A DNA stretch of 63,703 nt from a virus: positions 1-63,703 of the IMG/VR virus record IMGVR_UViG_3300046691_000144. One strand, 5' to 3'. Positions within the stretch are counted from its first letter, which is position 1. Each line of letters opens with the position of its first letter. The notes under the pieces are model-generated. The model ran no database searches. It worked only from the letters and a program-made list of their open reading frames with translations, and was not told where the DNA came from. The position numbers and the translations under genes were made by a program. Shown here piece after piece: positions 15,070 through 25,800 of the stretch.

Positions 15070-16125
15070 GTGAAAAAGCTTGCATTGTTCGTTCCGCAGA
15101 TCCGGCATCTTTGGGAGGATCGCATTAAGCTCATTGAGCAGCGCGACAGCCTGCACTCAGACAATGAACTGCTCAACGCAGAAGTCGGTGCGCTAAAGGA
15201 AACTCTTCAACAATACCAAAATACGCATTCACAATTGACCGAGAAAATCACTGAGCTTGGAACAAGCACACCAGAGGTGACGAAGCCTAAGGAAATGTTC
15301 TATCTCCCAAGCAGCGTCTTTTCTGGCGCCGGGAGCGATGCGTATATGACACATTCATATCCAGTCGCCTCAGATTTTTTTCATCCGTCATTCAAGGCCT
15401 TTCTGGCCTCGATCAACCATCGCTTCCAAATGCACAGGAAGTTGTGGGAATTTGCCTTCATCGAGCACAAGCTTAAGGCAGCCGGGATGCTCGCTGAGGA
15501 CAAGAGCGGTCTGTGCTTCGGCGCAGGCCAAGAACCATTACCAGCGCTCTTCGCCGCCAAGGGCTGCACTATTCACGCAACTGATGCGCCAGCGGAAATC
15601 ATCGGCGAAAAATGGACGGCGACCAAGGAATTTTCACGCGGCATCGAGGACATGAGTTACCGCGGCATGATCGACGAAGAGACGTTCTTCAAGCGCGTTT
15701 CTTATTCGACTGCTGACATGAACCACATCCCATCAGATCTGACCGACTTCGATTTCTGCTGGTCCGCCTGCTGTCTGGAACACCTCGGCAGCATCGATCT
15801 TGGACTAGAATTCATCGCCAACAGCCTGAAGACGCTTAAGATTGGCGGCATCTCGGTACAGACTACCGAGCTAAACCTTTCTTCAAGCGACGAGACCGTG
15901 GAAACGGGTGAGACCGTCCTCTATCGCCGCCGTGACCTTGAGGCATTTATCGAGCGCATGCGAGATGAAGGTCATGAGGTGGAGGCGCTGACAGTGTCGC
16001 CGCCAGCCACCCCAATAGATCACCATGTTGATGTGCCGCCATACAGCCAAAACCCGCATCTCAAATTGCTGCTCGGCCAATATGTGACGACATCTGTCGG
16101 GATCGTTATTCGCAGAGGGCGCTAG
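15070..16125 (+). CDS. SAM-dependent methyltransferase, probable lysogenic-conversion gene, 351 aa
   Basis: This is the only plus-strand gene inside the late region. The GTG at 15070 (VKKLALFV) after TTGGGGCTACC is the likely start. The frame also extends to an ATG at 14947, but those 41 residues look non-coding. A coiled coil (residues 20-65) precedes a class I methyltransferase-like core: GLCFGAGQEPLPALFAAKG (motif I), ATDAP, and DFDFCWSACCLEHLGSIDLG. Comparable enzymes occur in O-antigen/glycan gene sets of rhizobia. Its place beside the tailspike suggests modification of the phage receptor in the lysogen. Confidence 0.8.
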   Translation: MKKLALFVPQIRHLWEDRIKLIEQRDSLHSDNELLNAEVGALKETLQQYQNTHSQLTEKITELGTSTPEVTKPKEMFYLPSSVFSGAGSDAYMTHSYPVASDFFHPSFKAFLASINHRFQMHRKLWEFAFIEHKLKAAGMLAEDKSGLCFGAGQEPLPALFAAKGCTIHATDAPAEIIGEKWTATKEFSRGIEDMSYRGMIDEETFFKRVSYSTADMNHIPSDLTDFDFCWSACCLEHLGSIDLGLEFIANSLKTLKIGGISVQTTELNLSSSDETVETGETVLYRRRDLEAFIERMRDEGHEVEALTVSPPATPIDHHVDVPPYSQNPHLKLLLGQYVTTSVGIVIRRGR

Positions 16126-16131
16126 CGCCCT

Positions 16132-17946
16132 CTATTCCAGACCTGGCGTTCTAGCTTCCCACGAAAACGAAAGCGCCGAGGTGGCGACGACTTGCGATGT
16201 GCGAATGATGAATTGCGTCGAGGTGATATCCGCCGCAGCCGCCCACCAACCGGTAACGCCGGAAACGCCCGGAGACGTTATGGGCTTGATGTTGATATCC
16301 TGAATGTTTGGCGTGACCGGCAGCCCGTGGGTAATGGCAATAGCTGCATTACCAACAGTTACGGAAGCGGTCCCACTGGTTCTGCTCTGATATCCAAGGT
16401 TGTTCTTGATGACCTTGGAAGTGAGCGTCATGCCATCGATCATCGCGCCTGTAACATTGCCAGTCAGGTTATTTTCGGCAATGCAAATATTAGCGGTAGT
16501 ACCAGAGGCGAGCAGATTGATGCCATAGCGCTGATTGTTCGTGCCACCGACTGCATAATCCAAGCCGCCAGAGCCGATGAAGTTACCATCCAAAGTAACG
16601 TCAGTGACGCCAGAGCCGATGTTCACGCCATCGTAAGCGGCGCTCGTGACTCGGCTATTATTGAAAATTTGAGCTTTCGAGAAAGTGACCTTTCCAGCCG
16701 CCGCAAGGGCAACGCCATGTTGGACGTTGTTGCGGATGATGCCGCCTTTCCACGACATGCCATAGACCGCAGCAGAAATAAGAACCCCAGATCCTGCATT
16801 CGCTGCAGACCAGCAATCGGTACAGCTGATATTTGCGATGATGCCTGACGAGTTGAAATGCCATCCAGCGGCACCACCGGAATCGGCGAGCACGTTATTG
16901 AAAAGGCCAAAGATAACCCTCTGACCGACCGCAGGGGCGAAAAGAATGCCTTGATTCGTGCTGCCAACTGCATCCACGTCGTGGATATATAGCCCGGATA
17001 CACTCGCGAATTTCATACCAATATTACAATTGGAAAGAATGCCATGCGACAGGAAAACATCGTTCGGCATGCCTGTACCACCACCGCAAAGAATGCCAAC
17101 GTTGGTGCAATCGCGGATATAGAAATTTGAAAGCTGCTGGTCGATGCTTTGGTTTGTATTATTGGCCTCAAAGGCGATGCCGTTGTAGCCACCATAAACG
17201 TAGATGTCATCGAGAACGATAATATTCGCGATCTCGATCAAGCGGATTGCAGCGCCAGAGGTTTGCGTGACGGTCGGCTTGATCGTCATCCCGCGAATGG
17301 CAACGCTATCAATGCCGGCGACAGAGCCGATAGTAAAGCAATCACCAGACGCAAAAGCCGGTGCAATCGTAGTTACATTTTTACCGGCGCCTTGGATGGT
17401 ATAGCCAGTAGCCGCAATCACAATTGGAGAAGTAGTCTTGTACGTGCCGGCGGGGAAATAGATGTGCTTCGCCATTACAATGGCGGCATTGATTGCCGCC
17501 GTGTCATTGGCTGACCCATCGCCAACAGCACCAAACCACTTGACGCTCACTTGACCAACGAACACGCGCACCCAGCAGCCGGCAGTAGCGGCTATCGCCG
17601 TATCCTTGACATAGATGCCCTGCTGCGTGTCTGCGGTAACTTGGGCTGAATAATTACCAGTCAGCCAAAGAAATGTGCCTTCACGGCCACTTTCCTTAAG
17701 GTAGGCCGCCATAATTTTCGTCGTATCGATGGCAGCGAGAGCGGTGCGGGACGCGACAATAGCGACAACGGATGTTGCTTTCAGAAATTGGAGGCCACCA
17801 GCGGTCGATCCATCGTGGAGCGAAACAATTCCGCGCTGATGGTCGACGGTCACTTCACGAGTAGGGCCGATATAAGCGTCAAACGCTGCGGTATTAGCAA
17901 GGTCAGCGGCTCCAATGCCGGCAAGTCTACGGGGTACACGCGTCAT
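16132..17946 (-). CDS. tailspike with pectate-lyase-type beta-helix, 604 aa
   Basis: An N-terminal attachment part (residues 1-130) is followed by VKWFGAVGDGSANDTAAINAAI, the usual entry into a right-handed beta-helix of the pectate-lyase superfamily. Parallel-strand repeats run to about residue 500. The C-terminal domain (AAIAITHGLPVTPNIQDINI ... TSQFIIRTS) is a trimerisation/beta-sandwich type common in tailspikes. It probably binds and cuts a surface polysaccharide of the host. It is coupled to the upstream tail gene by a one-base overlap and converges with the methyltransferase gene. Confidence 0.87.
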   Translation of the reverse strand: MTRVPRRLAGIGAADLANTAAFDAYIGPTREVTVDHQRGIVSLHDGSTAGGLQFLKATSVVAIVASRTALAAIDTTKIMAAYLKESGREGTFLWLTGNYSAQVTADTQQGIYVKDTAIAATAGCWVRVFVGQVSVKWFGAVGDGSANDTAAINAAIVMAKHIYFPAGTYKTTSPIVIAATGYTIQGAGKNVTTIAPAFASGDCFTIGSVAGIDSVAIRGMTIKPTVTQTSGAAIRLIEIANIIVLDDIYVYGGYNGIAFEANNTNQSIDQQLSNFYIRDCTNVGILCGGGTGMPNDVFLSHGILSNCNIGMKFASVSGLYIHDVDAVGSTNQGILFAPAVGQRVIFGLFNNVLADSGGAAGWHFNSSGIIANISCTDCWSAANAGSGVLISAAVYGMSWKGGIIRNNVQHGVALAAAGKVTFSKAQIFNNSRVTSAAYDGVNIGSGVTDVTLDGNFIGSGGLDYAVGGTNNQRYGINLLASGTTANICIAENNLTGNVTGAMIDGMTLTSKVIKNNLGYQSRTSGTASVTVGNAAIAITHGLPVTPNIQDINIKPITSPGVSGVTGWWAAAADITSTQFIIRTSQVVATSALSFSWEARTPGLE

Positions 17947-18710
17947 CAGGAATTCCAGTCATATCCGGGGTCGGAAGGATCGCTGTCAAAATTGAAGTCG
18001 TAGACAGCGGAATTGAGCATGTCGGCGTACATCGCGGCCTCTGTGGCCGACGCCTGTGCGGCGTTTGCTTGAGTGGTTGCTCGGTCTGCCTCGGTTTCGG
18101 CGTCGTCCCTAATGGCTTCAAGGGCGGACAGCAGTGCGGAGGCCATGTTGTCGGTGAGAAGACGGAAGTCGCCGCCACTTTTAAAGCCAGCGAGCGTCAT
18201 GTCTGCGCGAAGCGCCCCCACATCCGGATCGAACCCTGTATTGGTTCGTATCCTGAGGCTAGCGCCCCCATTAAAGCTGACGTAGATTGGGGTAGCAGTC
18301 GTCGTCAGATTCAGGGTAAACACTGCGAGGATCAAATCCGAGATCGGAATGAGTGTCGTGACGGCAATATTGTTTGCCGTACCACCGACAATGTCAGCCT
18401 TGAGGAAGGAATATGGCAGTTCGCCAACCCTTACCCATGCGCCGGAGCCCGAGTCTCCGATCTTTTTATAGATGCCATTATTCCCGGTCGCCGGATCTGC
18501 GATCACCCACGCCATCGCATAAGAAGAGTGTGCGAGATCAAAATTCATCTCGGCGCGTGTGGAATAGATCAGCCCCCCCGCCGTCGTGAAGGCACTCATG
18601 ACATCTTCGTAGGATGTCAGAAGTGCCCTGATCTGGGACTTATCCGGTTGGTACGGATTGGACGCAGGTCCATCCGCATACACCGTCGCGGCGTTTGGTG
18701 AGAACGTCAT
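17946..18710 (-). CDS. tail fibre or tailspike-adaptor protein, 254 aa
   Basis: The N-terminal half has a mixed beta pattern with GNNGIYKKIGDSGSGAWVRVGELPYSF, a motif frequent in phage tail-fibre N-terminal domains. The C-terminal 70 residues are an Ala/Glu/Thr coiled coil (EAIRDDAETEADRATTQANAAQASATEAA). It lies between the tip protein and the tailspike, after an intrinsic terminator, so it may anchor the spike to the tail tip. Confidence 0.75.
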   Translation of the reverse strand: MTFSPNAATVYADGPASNPYQPDKSQIRALLTSYEDVMSAFTTAGGLIYSTRAEMNFDLAHSSYAMAWVIADPATGNNGIYKKIGDSGSGAWVRVGELPYSFLKADIVGGTANNIAVTTLIPISDLILAVFTLNLTTTATPIYVSFNGGASLRIRTNTGFDPDVGALRADMTLAGFKSGGDFRLLTDNMASALLSALEAIRDDAETEADRATTQANAAQASATEAAMYADMLNSAVYDFNFDSDPSDPGYDWNS

Positions 18711-18723
18711 GTAATTTTCCTAA

Positions 18724-18748
18724 GAAAAAGCCCGCGCAAGGCGGGCAT
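18724..18748 (-). terminator. intercistronic terminator between tail tip and fibre genes
   Basis: GCCCGC at 18730-18735 pairs with GCGGGC at 18741-18746. On the minus strand the hairpin is followed by TTTTTCTT. It can lower readthrough from the tip gene into the fibre, spike and lysis genes. Confidence 0.82.
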
Positions 18749-20964
18749 CAGGTGACCGTAAAGGCGCCAGTTGCAACTTCCGTTGCTGCTACTCCAGATC
18801 GATTGAGTGCAACAATCCATCCATACCTAACTCCGGCAGTCAGCGTAATCGTGCGGCTATCGAAGCTGCCAGGCGCGCCGTATTCAGGAGGGCTTATTGC
18901 CGTTGCTGTCGAGAACGTGTTGACCGTGTTCCAGTAAAGGCGAGAGCCGACATAGTTTGCGCTGTTTGGCGCCGTCCAATTGAACGTCGCATTACCGGTT
19001 CCTGGCGAAACCGAAACGCCCGTCACAACGCCTGTCGGCGTCGGATCTGCCGTCGAATGGATTTCCTCAGTTGTTGAGCGAGGCCCGTACGACCCATTCG
19101 AGCCGATATAGCCAGCCTGAACGTCCAAATCGACATCAACCGGCACGGCGCCGGTATTCAGTTCTACGAATCCACCAGAGGCTGCCCAGTCAGGAAACTG
19201 TTGTTCAACCCACGCTCCGGGGCCGCCAGAGCCAGCATCCGTCAGCCTGTAAAACACGACGGGCGTCCAGTAAGACCATTCCGGGTCGACAAGGACGACA
19301 CGAAGATAGACAGAACCGCCGTTCGCCTTCGCCTGCACAGTATTGATGACAGCTTGCGCTATCTCCGAAGAGCCGAGCTGATTTGGAACAGGCGGCTGCG
19401 CCCCCTCGTCCGTGGCTGGCGTCCAGTCGTCGATATTGTCAGGGTGCTGAATGATGTCCATCGTAAAGCCGCCCTGTGTAATGGCGAGCGTGGCCTTGCG
19501 ATTTTCAATCACCTTCCCATCAAGACGCGGCAAGCGGATAGGCGACGAAAGCCGTACCCATCGGCTATAAATGGCGTTCAAGCCCGAAAGCCGAACATCG
19601 ATCGAACCCTTGACCTTTTGCTGCACACGCAGCCAGTCGCGCTTTCCAAGGCGTCTCGCCTGGCGCCATTGCTGGCAGAACTTGTAATCGCCTTCCTGCG
19701 ACAACACACGGCCAGCTGTTAGCTGCGCAGCCGTGTCTTCGAAATAGTCAGTATCGCAGGTGGAATAGCCAGTATCTGGATAGGTGAATTTCGGCACAAG
19801 CCGATTGCACTCATCCTCAAACAGGACGTCATATTGTATCTGGTGGCCGATGAGATCGGCGTCAGACAGTGTTTCGACACGGCTCTCGCGGAACTTGCCA
19901 ACGGTAAGCAATAGCGCGCCGTCGCCACGTTCGCACATCCATCCATCACAAGAGGCAAGGATTGCGTTCGTACCGACCTTCGGGCCGTTCTCCGTCGTAT
20001 CCCAGCCGCTGCACTCATAGCGCTTCTCGGTGCCGCCAGCCGCAAGGGGGATATCCTCGTCGCAGATGTCAGCTTCCTCGATCCACATATCGAGCTCTGG
20101 CAGGATGGCCTTGGTGTAGTCGCGGCGATTGCCGAATTCATTGAAGCATTCGTGCCAGCACAGGCAAAGAGCGCTGTTGCGCGTCCATGTCCATGTAGAT
20201 GGATCGGTCGGGCTTTGAGCAGGATCGCGAAAATCCCAGCACAACGCACCATCGATCTCGACGGAGACCTGTGGAGCGCTATAAGGAAAGCGCTTCTGTT
20301 GATTCTTTGCAGCCGTGGACTGGGCAATCATGGCGATCGAGGACTGCCCGTCGCCACGGTGATTGCTGGTCCAGACGCCGGAAGACGTAAGTTTGTCGAC
20401 CAACGGCGTATATGCCGTCTCGGTCGATGCTCCTAAGCGCGTCAGAAGCCGGACATTGTTGCCGTACCGCCCATTATCATCGTTGGTCGTAACGCCATCG
20501 ACATCGAGGAATACTTCATCATCATGAAGCCAATAGCGGTTGATCGACTTGACCTTGTGGCCGACAAGCGCCTGAACGGCATATAGAAAGTCGCCGCTCG
20601 CCTCCCAAAGCATGTATGCGCCAGCTATGCGATTACGGCCCACGGCCCAGATGCGATATGGTGTGCTCTGCGTCTTTGGGACGCGGCCGCTCTCCGGGTC
20701 CGGTGGCTTAGGAGCCATCAACGCCGAGATGCCGACCGTCAGTGCAGTTGTGGCGACCGCCGCAAGAACCGACGCGTATGAAATTGTGGCCGCGCCGATC
20801 GTGAAACTACCCGTCACTCCCAAGGAGACGAAAATCGGCGTAAAAATGGGATCGTATGCTGGCGGGATCGGCATAAGCGACGTGCTGCTATAAAGGTAAA
20901 GTTCGCAGCCGCGCCGATAGACTTCCTCGGAAGTCATGTTTTCGTAATGGGTCTTGAGGCTCAT
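18748..20964 (-). CDS. J-like tail tip/host-specificity protein, 738 aa
   Basis: The ATG at 20964 overlaps the stop of the peptidase-like gene (ATGA). The N terminus contains a hydrophobic Gly/Ala helix (residues 45-85) and the AVGRNRIAGAYMLWE-type strand seen in lambda J-like and GTA tail-tip proteins. A C-terminal fibronectin-type module (residues about 645-735, NATFNWTAPNSANYVGSRLYW) ends it. It should form the central tip that contacts the host and holds fibres. Confidence 0.85.
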   Translation of the reverse strand: MSLKTHYENMTSEEVYRRGCELYLYSSTSLMPIPPAYDPIFTPIFVSLGVTGSFTIGAATISYASVLAAVATTALTVGISALMAPKPPDPESGRVPKTQSTPYRIWAVGRNRIAGAYMLWEASGDFLYAVQALVGHKVKSINRYWLHDDEVFLDVDGVTTNDDNGRYGNNVRLLTRLGASTETAYTPLVDKLTSSGVWTSNHRGDGQSSIAMIAQSTAAKNQQKRFPYSAPQVSVEIDGALCWDFRDPAQSPTDPSTWTWTRNSALCLCWHECFNEFGNRRDYTKAILPELDMWIEEADICDEDIPLAAGGTEKRYECSGWDTTENGPKVGTNAILASCDGWMCERGDGALLLTVGKFRESRVETLSDADLIGHQIQYDVLFEDECNRLVPKFTYPDTGYSTCDTDYFEDTAAQLTAGRVLSQEGDYKFCQQWRQARRLGKRDWLRVQQKVKGSIDVRLSGLNAIYSRWVRLSSPIRLPRLDGKVIENRKATLAITQGGFTMDIIQHPDNIDDWTPATDEGAQPPVPNQLGSSEIAQAVINTVQAKANGGSVYLRVVLVDPEWSYWTPVVFYRLTDAGSGGPGAWVEQQFPDWAASGGFVELNTGAVPVDVDLDVQAGYIGSNGSYGPRSTTEEIHSTADPTPTGVVTGVSVSPGTGNATFNWTAPNSANYVGSRLYWNTVNTFSTATAISPPEYGAPGSFDSRTITLTAGVRYGWIVALNRSGVAATEVATGAFTVT

Positions 20965-21371
20965 ACGGCAAGGCTCCACGCAGCAACGAAATCAGCCTTC
21001 ACCGCGCGGACACCAGCGGGGCCGAGCGTTGCCCAAAGCGGGCCAAACCTGATCGCGCCTATCTCTTTTGTGTCGCCGTCAAGCCCGACTGGCGCACGTA
21101 TGACGCCGACGTCACCGTCGGATAGGTGATCAACGCTGACGTAGCCCAACGGCCCTAGGCGGGCCGCTATGAAGGCAACGATGCCGCCAGCAGCATTAAG
21201 GATGGCGTGGGCTCCTTCAGCATCTCGGTATGTGCCGCGAAGATCCTCTGCCGGGTCGACTCCAGTGACTTCGTCAACCCAACTCGCGCAAAATGTCGTG
21301 CAGTCGTCGCCGCCCTGCCCGCCCCACCGAAACCGGTGCGACGGCTTCTCAAGCCACTCTCGCAATGTCAT
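20961..21371 (-). CDS. tail-tip cysteine peptidase-like protein (NlpC/P60 or DUF6950 type), 136 aa
   Basis: It starts MTLREWLEKPSHRFRWGGQGGDDCTTFCASWV. The Asp-Asp-Cys-Thr-x-Phe block resembles the catalytic Cys segment of the small NlpC/P60-like proteins that precede the tip protein in lambda-like and GTA tails (lambda K position). A His that could complete the site (SVDHLSDGD) follows. It probably trims peptidoglycan or assists tip assembly. Confidence 0.75.
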   Translation of the reverse strand: MTLREWLEKPSHRFRWGGQGGDDCTTFCASWVDEVTGVDPAEDLRGTYRDAEGAHAILNAAGGIVAFIAARLGPLGYVSVDHLSDGDVGVIRAPVGLDGDTKEIGAIRFGPLWATLGPAGVRAVKADFVAAWSLAV

Positions 21372-21394
21372 TGAATTTCCTTGCCGCTATGCGG

Positions 21395-21994
21395 TCAGTA
21401 GTTCGGCCAGACCGGAGCTATGCCGCGCGAAAGGCGCTGAACCTGCTTGCAGAAGTCATCAGTCGATGAGAGCGCCTTTTGCTGCGCATCCGACCACAAT
21501 GTCTTCGCCGGGCGTGAACGCGATATGCTGCCTGAAACGGCGGAAAGGCTTAGCGTCAGGGATGGAGAACTATCGCCTGCTGCTGCTTCGCTGGTCTCAC
21601 TTACGTGGGAGGCAGTGCCGCGCCAGATCGGGATTACCGACCCCATTGGCTGATAATAGTCATCCAGCGTCATGATGCCGATTTGAATTGCCGCGCCGCG
21701 TACAGGCGGTAGGCTGTCGATCGCCTTAGCCGCTGTCGCGGGATCAATGCCGCTCAAGGAAAAGTCGACACTATCGGCCGTGCCGTTTATCAGGCTTTCC
21801 AACGTGGGGATGCCAAGCAGACGCCCGCCGCCCATATAAACGGTTCCGTCTGGATCGATGCTGTCAAAGCGTGCTGGTATATCGTTGATGCCGAACCAGA
21901 TGTGCAGGGCAGGATCTGTGTCGACACGCAAAAAAATGCCAAGCTGATAGCTGCCTCGCGTTGCCGCGATTACATTGTCCGGTATCCAGCCCAT
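21395..21994 (-). CDS. tail assembly protein, 199 aa
   Basis: This soluble beta-rich protein lies between the tape-measure-proximal tail gene and the peptidase-like gene, the place of distal tail or hub proteins. Sequence such as LHIWFGINDIPARFD ... VYMGGGRLLGIPTLESLINGTADSVDFSLSG suggests a Dit- or hub-like barrel. The family is not certain. Confidence 0.68.
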   Translation of the reverse strand: MGWIPDNVIAATRGSYQLGIFLRVDTDPALHIWFGINDIPARFDSIDPDGTVYMGGGRLLGIPTLESLINGTADSVDFSLSGIDPATAAKAIDSLPPVRGAAIQIGIMTLDDYYQPMGSVIPIWRGTASHVSETSEAAAGDSSPSLTLSLSAVSGSISRSRPAKTLWSDAQQKALSSTDDFCKQVQRLSRGIAPVWPNY

Positions 21995-22070
21995 GCGGAC
22001 TCCAGAAATAGTAAAGGCCCGCGTGAGCGAGCCTGATATGGAAGGGAAATTTGCAGACGATCAGCGGTAG

Positions 22071-22823
22071 CTAGAAAGCTTCAGAAAACTGGATTGTCTG
22101 TTCCGTGACGAAAAACGCCTCGATGACGGATGGCAGAGTGAAATCCGCCTTGAATTTCGCAACGAACCGTGGACGCGCAAACTCTACGCGAGTGCCTGCC
22201 GTTACAGCCTGCCGTAGAGGCGGCTGGATAGACAGGCTATAATCGCTGTAGGCAAGCGTTGCGCCACTTACTGCCGTGGTTCCGCTACCGGTTTTTGAGC
22301 CATCCCAATCACGATAGGCGCGCCAGCCCTTCACAGCATGCTCAACCGCAAACCAATCGCCATCGATGTCGCGAGATGCGCCATAGACCCTGATTGATAC
22401 CTGGCCAGCATTCAGCGCAGCATTAGCCAGAAACTCGCCCCAAACGGTAGCCTGGCTGTATCCCGATACATCCGAAAATAACGAGCCGTCGGAATGAGGA
22501 ATCCCCGTGACTATCGGGGTTGGTAGGCCGCCAATCGTTGGAAACGGTCCATGCCAGTCCGTTGGGATAGGCACAACAATGTTGCGAAACCCGCCGTTCA
22601 TCCGCGCGCCGAGTTTGTTGATATAGCGCAACTGCTCTTTGCTGACGATCTTGCAGTCTTCGAGGGAGGCGGTCACTAGGCCGCCTCCACTCAATTCAAT
22701 CGTCTGGCTTTCGCCAATGCTGTTGCGGCCGCCATCAATACCACCGCCAACCACATCATAGCTGGCCTTTGGGCACGCCAAGAAATCCAGCGCCAAGAGG
22801 GGCTGGTTGATCAGACTTCCCAT
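22071..22823 (-). CDS. tail protein, probable distal tail component, 250 aa
   Basis: The stop lies 76 bases before the next gene, and the start lies just after the tape measure gene. It is beta-rich with a W-H-G-P-F-P-T core. Position directly after the tape measure fits a distal tail protein. The start is the ATG at 22823, three bases after the upstream stop. Confidence 0.68.
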   Translation of the reverse strand: MGSLINQPLLALDFLACPKASYDVVGGGIDGGRNSIGESQTIELSGGGLVTASLEDCKIVSKEQLRYINKLGARMNGGFRNIVVPIPTDWHGPFPTIGGLPTPIVTGIPHSDGSLFSDVSGYSQATVWGEFLANAALNAGQVSIRVYGASRDIDGDWFAVEHAVKGWRAYRDWDGSKTGSGTTAVSGATLAYSDYSLSIQPPLRQAVTAGTRVEFARPRFVAKFKADFTLPSVIEAFFVTEQTIQFSEAF

Positions 22824-22826
22824 GTG

Positions 22827-25800
22827 TTAGGCCTTCTGGTTGGCGTACCGGCTCTGTAGCGTGCCGAAGCCGCCGCGGCGCTGTTGCGTGTTGTATTGGT
22901 TCAGACCCTCGCCCACGCCCTGCTTTACGAGCGAGCGGACGTGATCGTCGCCATTGGCGCCACTGATATGGACTTGCAGGCTGCCAGGCTGGTTATTGCC
23001 GCCATTGACTGCCGCTCGAGCTCGCAACGCTGGCGCCGATGGAGCGGAAACCAGCGCAGGTGTCACAAGTCCGCCGTCCGCATAGCCCTTCATCATCGTG
23101 CTCAGAGCGGGAACGCCGATCTTGTCGACGATGTTCTTTGGAACGACATACTCGCCGGCATGCACAATACCAGCAGGCGTGTGCTTGCCTCCGGGGCCGG
23201 TGTAGCCGCCGTCGTAGAATAGACCAGGCAGAAGCTTGCCTGCCGACGCAGCGTTCCACTGAGAGCTCTTGGAGTTTCCGCCAAACAGGCCACCAAGCCA
23301 ACTAAAGATGCCACCACCACCTCCACCGCTTGTGGCTGGTGCGGATGGGAACATGTTGGAGCTGAGCGACTGGCCCAGGCTGCCAAGGCCATTGCCGAAA
23401 GTGCCTACGCTGGCAGCGGCAGTTTTGCTGTTTTCAGCTAGCTTGCTAACCGCATCTGCGGCACTGTTCATGCTGGTGCTTTGGCCGATTCCCTGCCAAT
23501 TGCTGATGCCAGTGTTCTTCGCGCCGTACCAAGACCCCCAACCATTTTTGGAAGCGTGGTCAAGGGCGAAATCAACACCGGCCGGACCGTTCTGTGCAAG
23601 CGCGGGGTCTAGTCCGGTCTTCTTTTGAAAGACGTTGCCAAGTCCACCGCCCTTATAGAGCTGGAAAGGCCCAAAGCTGGGCTCTTGAACGCCGTTCTTC
23701 ATGAAGGTTGATTGCTTGTTCCACGAAGACAGGCCGCCCTCTGATTTCGCAACAGCAAGCGCTGTCGCCGGATCAATGCCGCGCTTGAGCGCCGCCTGAG
23801 TGACGTATGAGGCAATGTCGGTCTTCGGCACAGCCTGCGCCGCAATTGACGTCGGCGATACCAACCGCCCAACTGCCTGTGTGCCAAGGCCCGCCACTTG
23901 CGCGCCGACTCCGGTAACCGCAGTAGACTTATTGCCGCCCGTAAGCAGGCTAGCAAGGCCGTTGGCGATCTGCGAAAACAGATTATCCAAAGCCTTGTTC
24001 ATGGCATTCATCGCGGCATTCTTGACTGCATCGCCAAGGGCTTCACCAAGGCTTTTGCCCTTGGTAGTCAGCCCACCTTCGATGTCGGTAAAGAACGTCT
24101 TGATGCCGTCGCGCAAGTTCTGGCGATCAACATCCTGACCAATCTGCTTGCCTGTGTCGCTGTTGGGATCGCCAACCATGCCATATTGGCGTTGGGTCTG
24201 GATAATCTGCTGGTCGCGTGTCGACATGCCAGCAAGTTTGTTCTTGTCGGCCAGATCGTAATTCAGTTGCGCCTTGGCTCGCGCATCTACCAACTGACCG
24301 TAGCCAGCCGTAGCGCGCTTGATCAGGTCTATCTGATTACCGAACGTCTTCTGAAACTCGGCTTCGTCAGTAATGCCCTGCTTCACGGCCTCGGCGCGCA
24401 ATTGAGCCATCAACTGATATTGCTGCGTGGCTGCGGCAGCTTCGCCACCGGTCTTGCCAATCATCGCAATATCTTGCTGCTGATCCTCAATTAGTTTTTT
24501 GAGGCTCTGCGAACGTTCACGCTCTGCGTCCGTAAGTTCTTTCGTGATCTGCACGCGCGCCAGGACAACAGCATTGCTGATGCGTTGCGCACGCTCCGGA
24601 TCGGTCTCGCCCTGATTATGCTGCGCTTCAGCGGCAGCTCGAGCGGCTGCAATGCGTTGCGCAGGCGAACGGGCGTTGATGCCATTGACCTGAGCGTCTG
24701 CGCCTTGCTGTGCAAAACGCATCCGTTCGCCAGCAAGAGCGCGGTTCGTGTCAGCGATATCTTTTGCCGACTTGGACGCAAGATCGATCGGAAGGCCGGC
24801 TGATTTTAGTTGTTCAGCAATATTGCGCTGTTCAGGCGACCTTCCCAACTGATCGCGCTGGAACGACAAATCACTACCGAGCTGCGCTCTGGCCCGCGCT
24901 TCCGCAAGCCTGCCATACTCGTCTGCGTTCTGTTTGATCAGCGATATCTGGTCGGCGTAGACCTTGAGAAATTCCTTCTCGTCGGTAATGCCGCGCTTTG
25001 CTGCTTCCGACCGAAGATCCGCGGTAAGCTGATATTCGCGCCGAAGAGATTCGGCTGCAGAACCCGTCTTGCCGACAAGACCTATGTCCTGTTGCTGGCT
25101 GACGATTGCGGCGTCGAGCGTCAACTTGCGTTCGCGTGCAGCCTCGGTAAGCTCACGGTTTGCCGCAACATAAGCTGCGATTCCGGCTTGGTCGATACGC
25201 TGTTTGCGAGACTGTGGGCTTTCGTCCTGATATTGCGACGACGCTTCGCCTCTGGCGGACGCAACGCGTTCTGCCGTTGTTCTGGCCGCTTCACTAGCGA
25301 GCCGAGCGTAGAATGCCTGCGTTGATCGCCTTGCGGACACAGCCTGTTGCGACTGATAAAGGGCGTAGTTGCCCATATCCTTGGTGTTCGTCGTTCCTTG
25401 CGACAGCAGGCGCCCGTTGGCGCCCTGGTCATTGAACAACGCGTCTCGTACGCGCTTGTATTCCTTCAGGACTTCAGTTGCTTGCTTGAGCTTATCGCTC
25501 TCGGCAATGACATCGTTGCCTGCTTTGGTAAGGCTTGGGTTTGCCTCAACCTTGCGCGCAATAGCGTCGTAGAAGGCATCGAAGTCGGCCTTGCCTGCCT
25601 TGACATCGGCACGCAGCTTGGCAAGTGGTTCCTGAAACTCGGTATTGGTAGCCTGGAAACCCCTAAAGCGACCACCGATAGCGGTTCTGCCGACCTTTGA
25701 GTTTCCAAAGTAGTCCTTTGACTCGGAAGCTACAGCCACCGAAAGAGCGGCAGCGTTACGCGCGGCAACCGCATCGACAAGCCTACGGCTTTCTCTGCTG

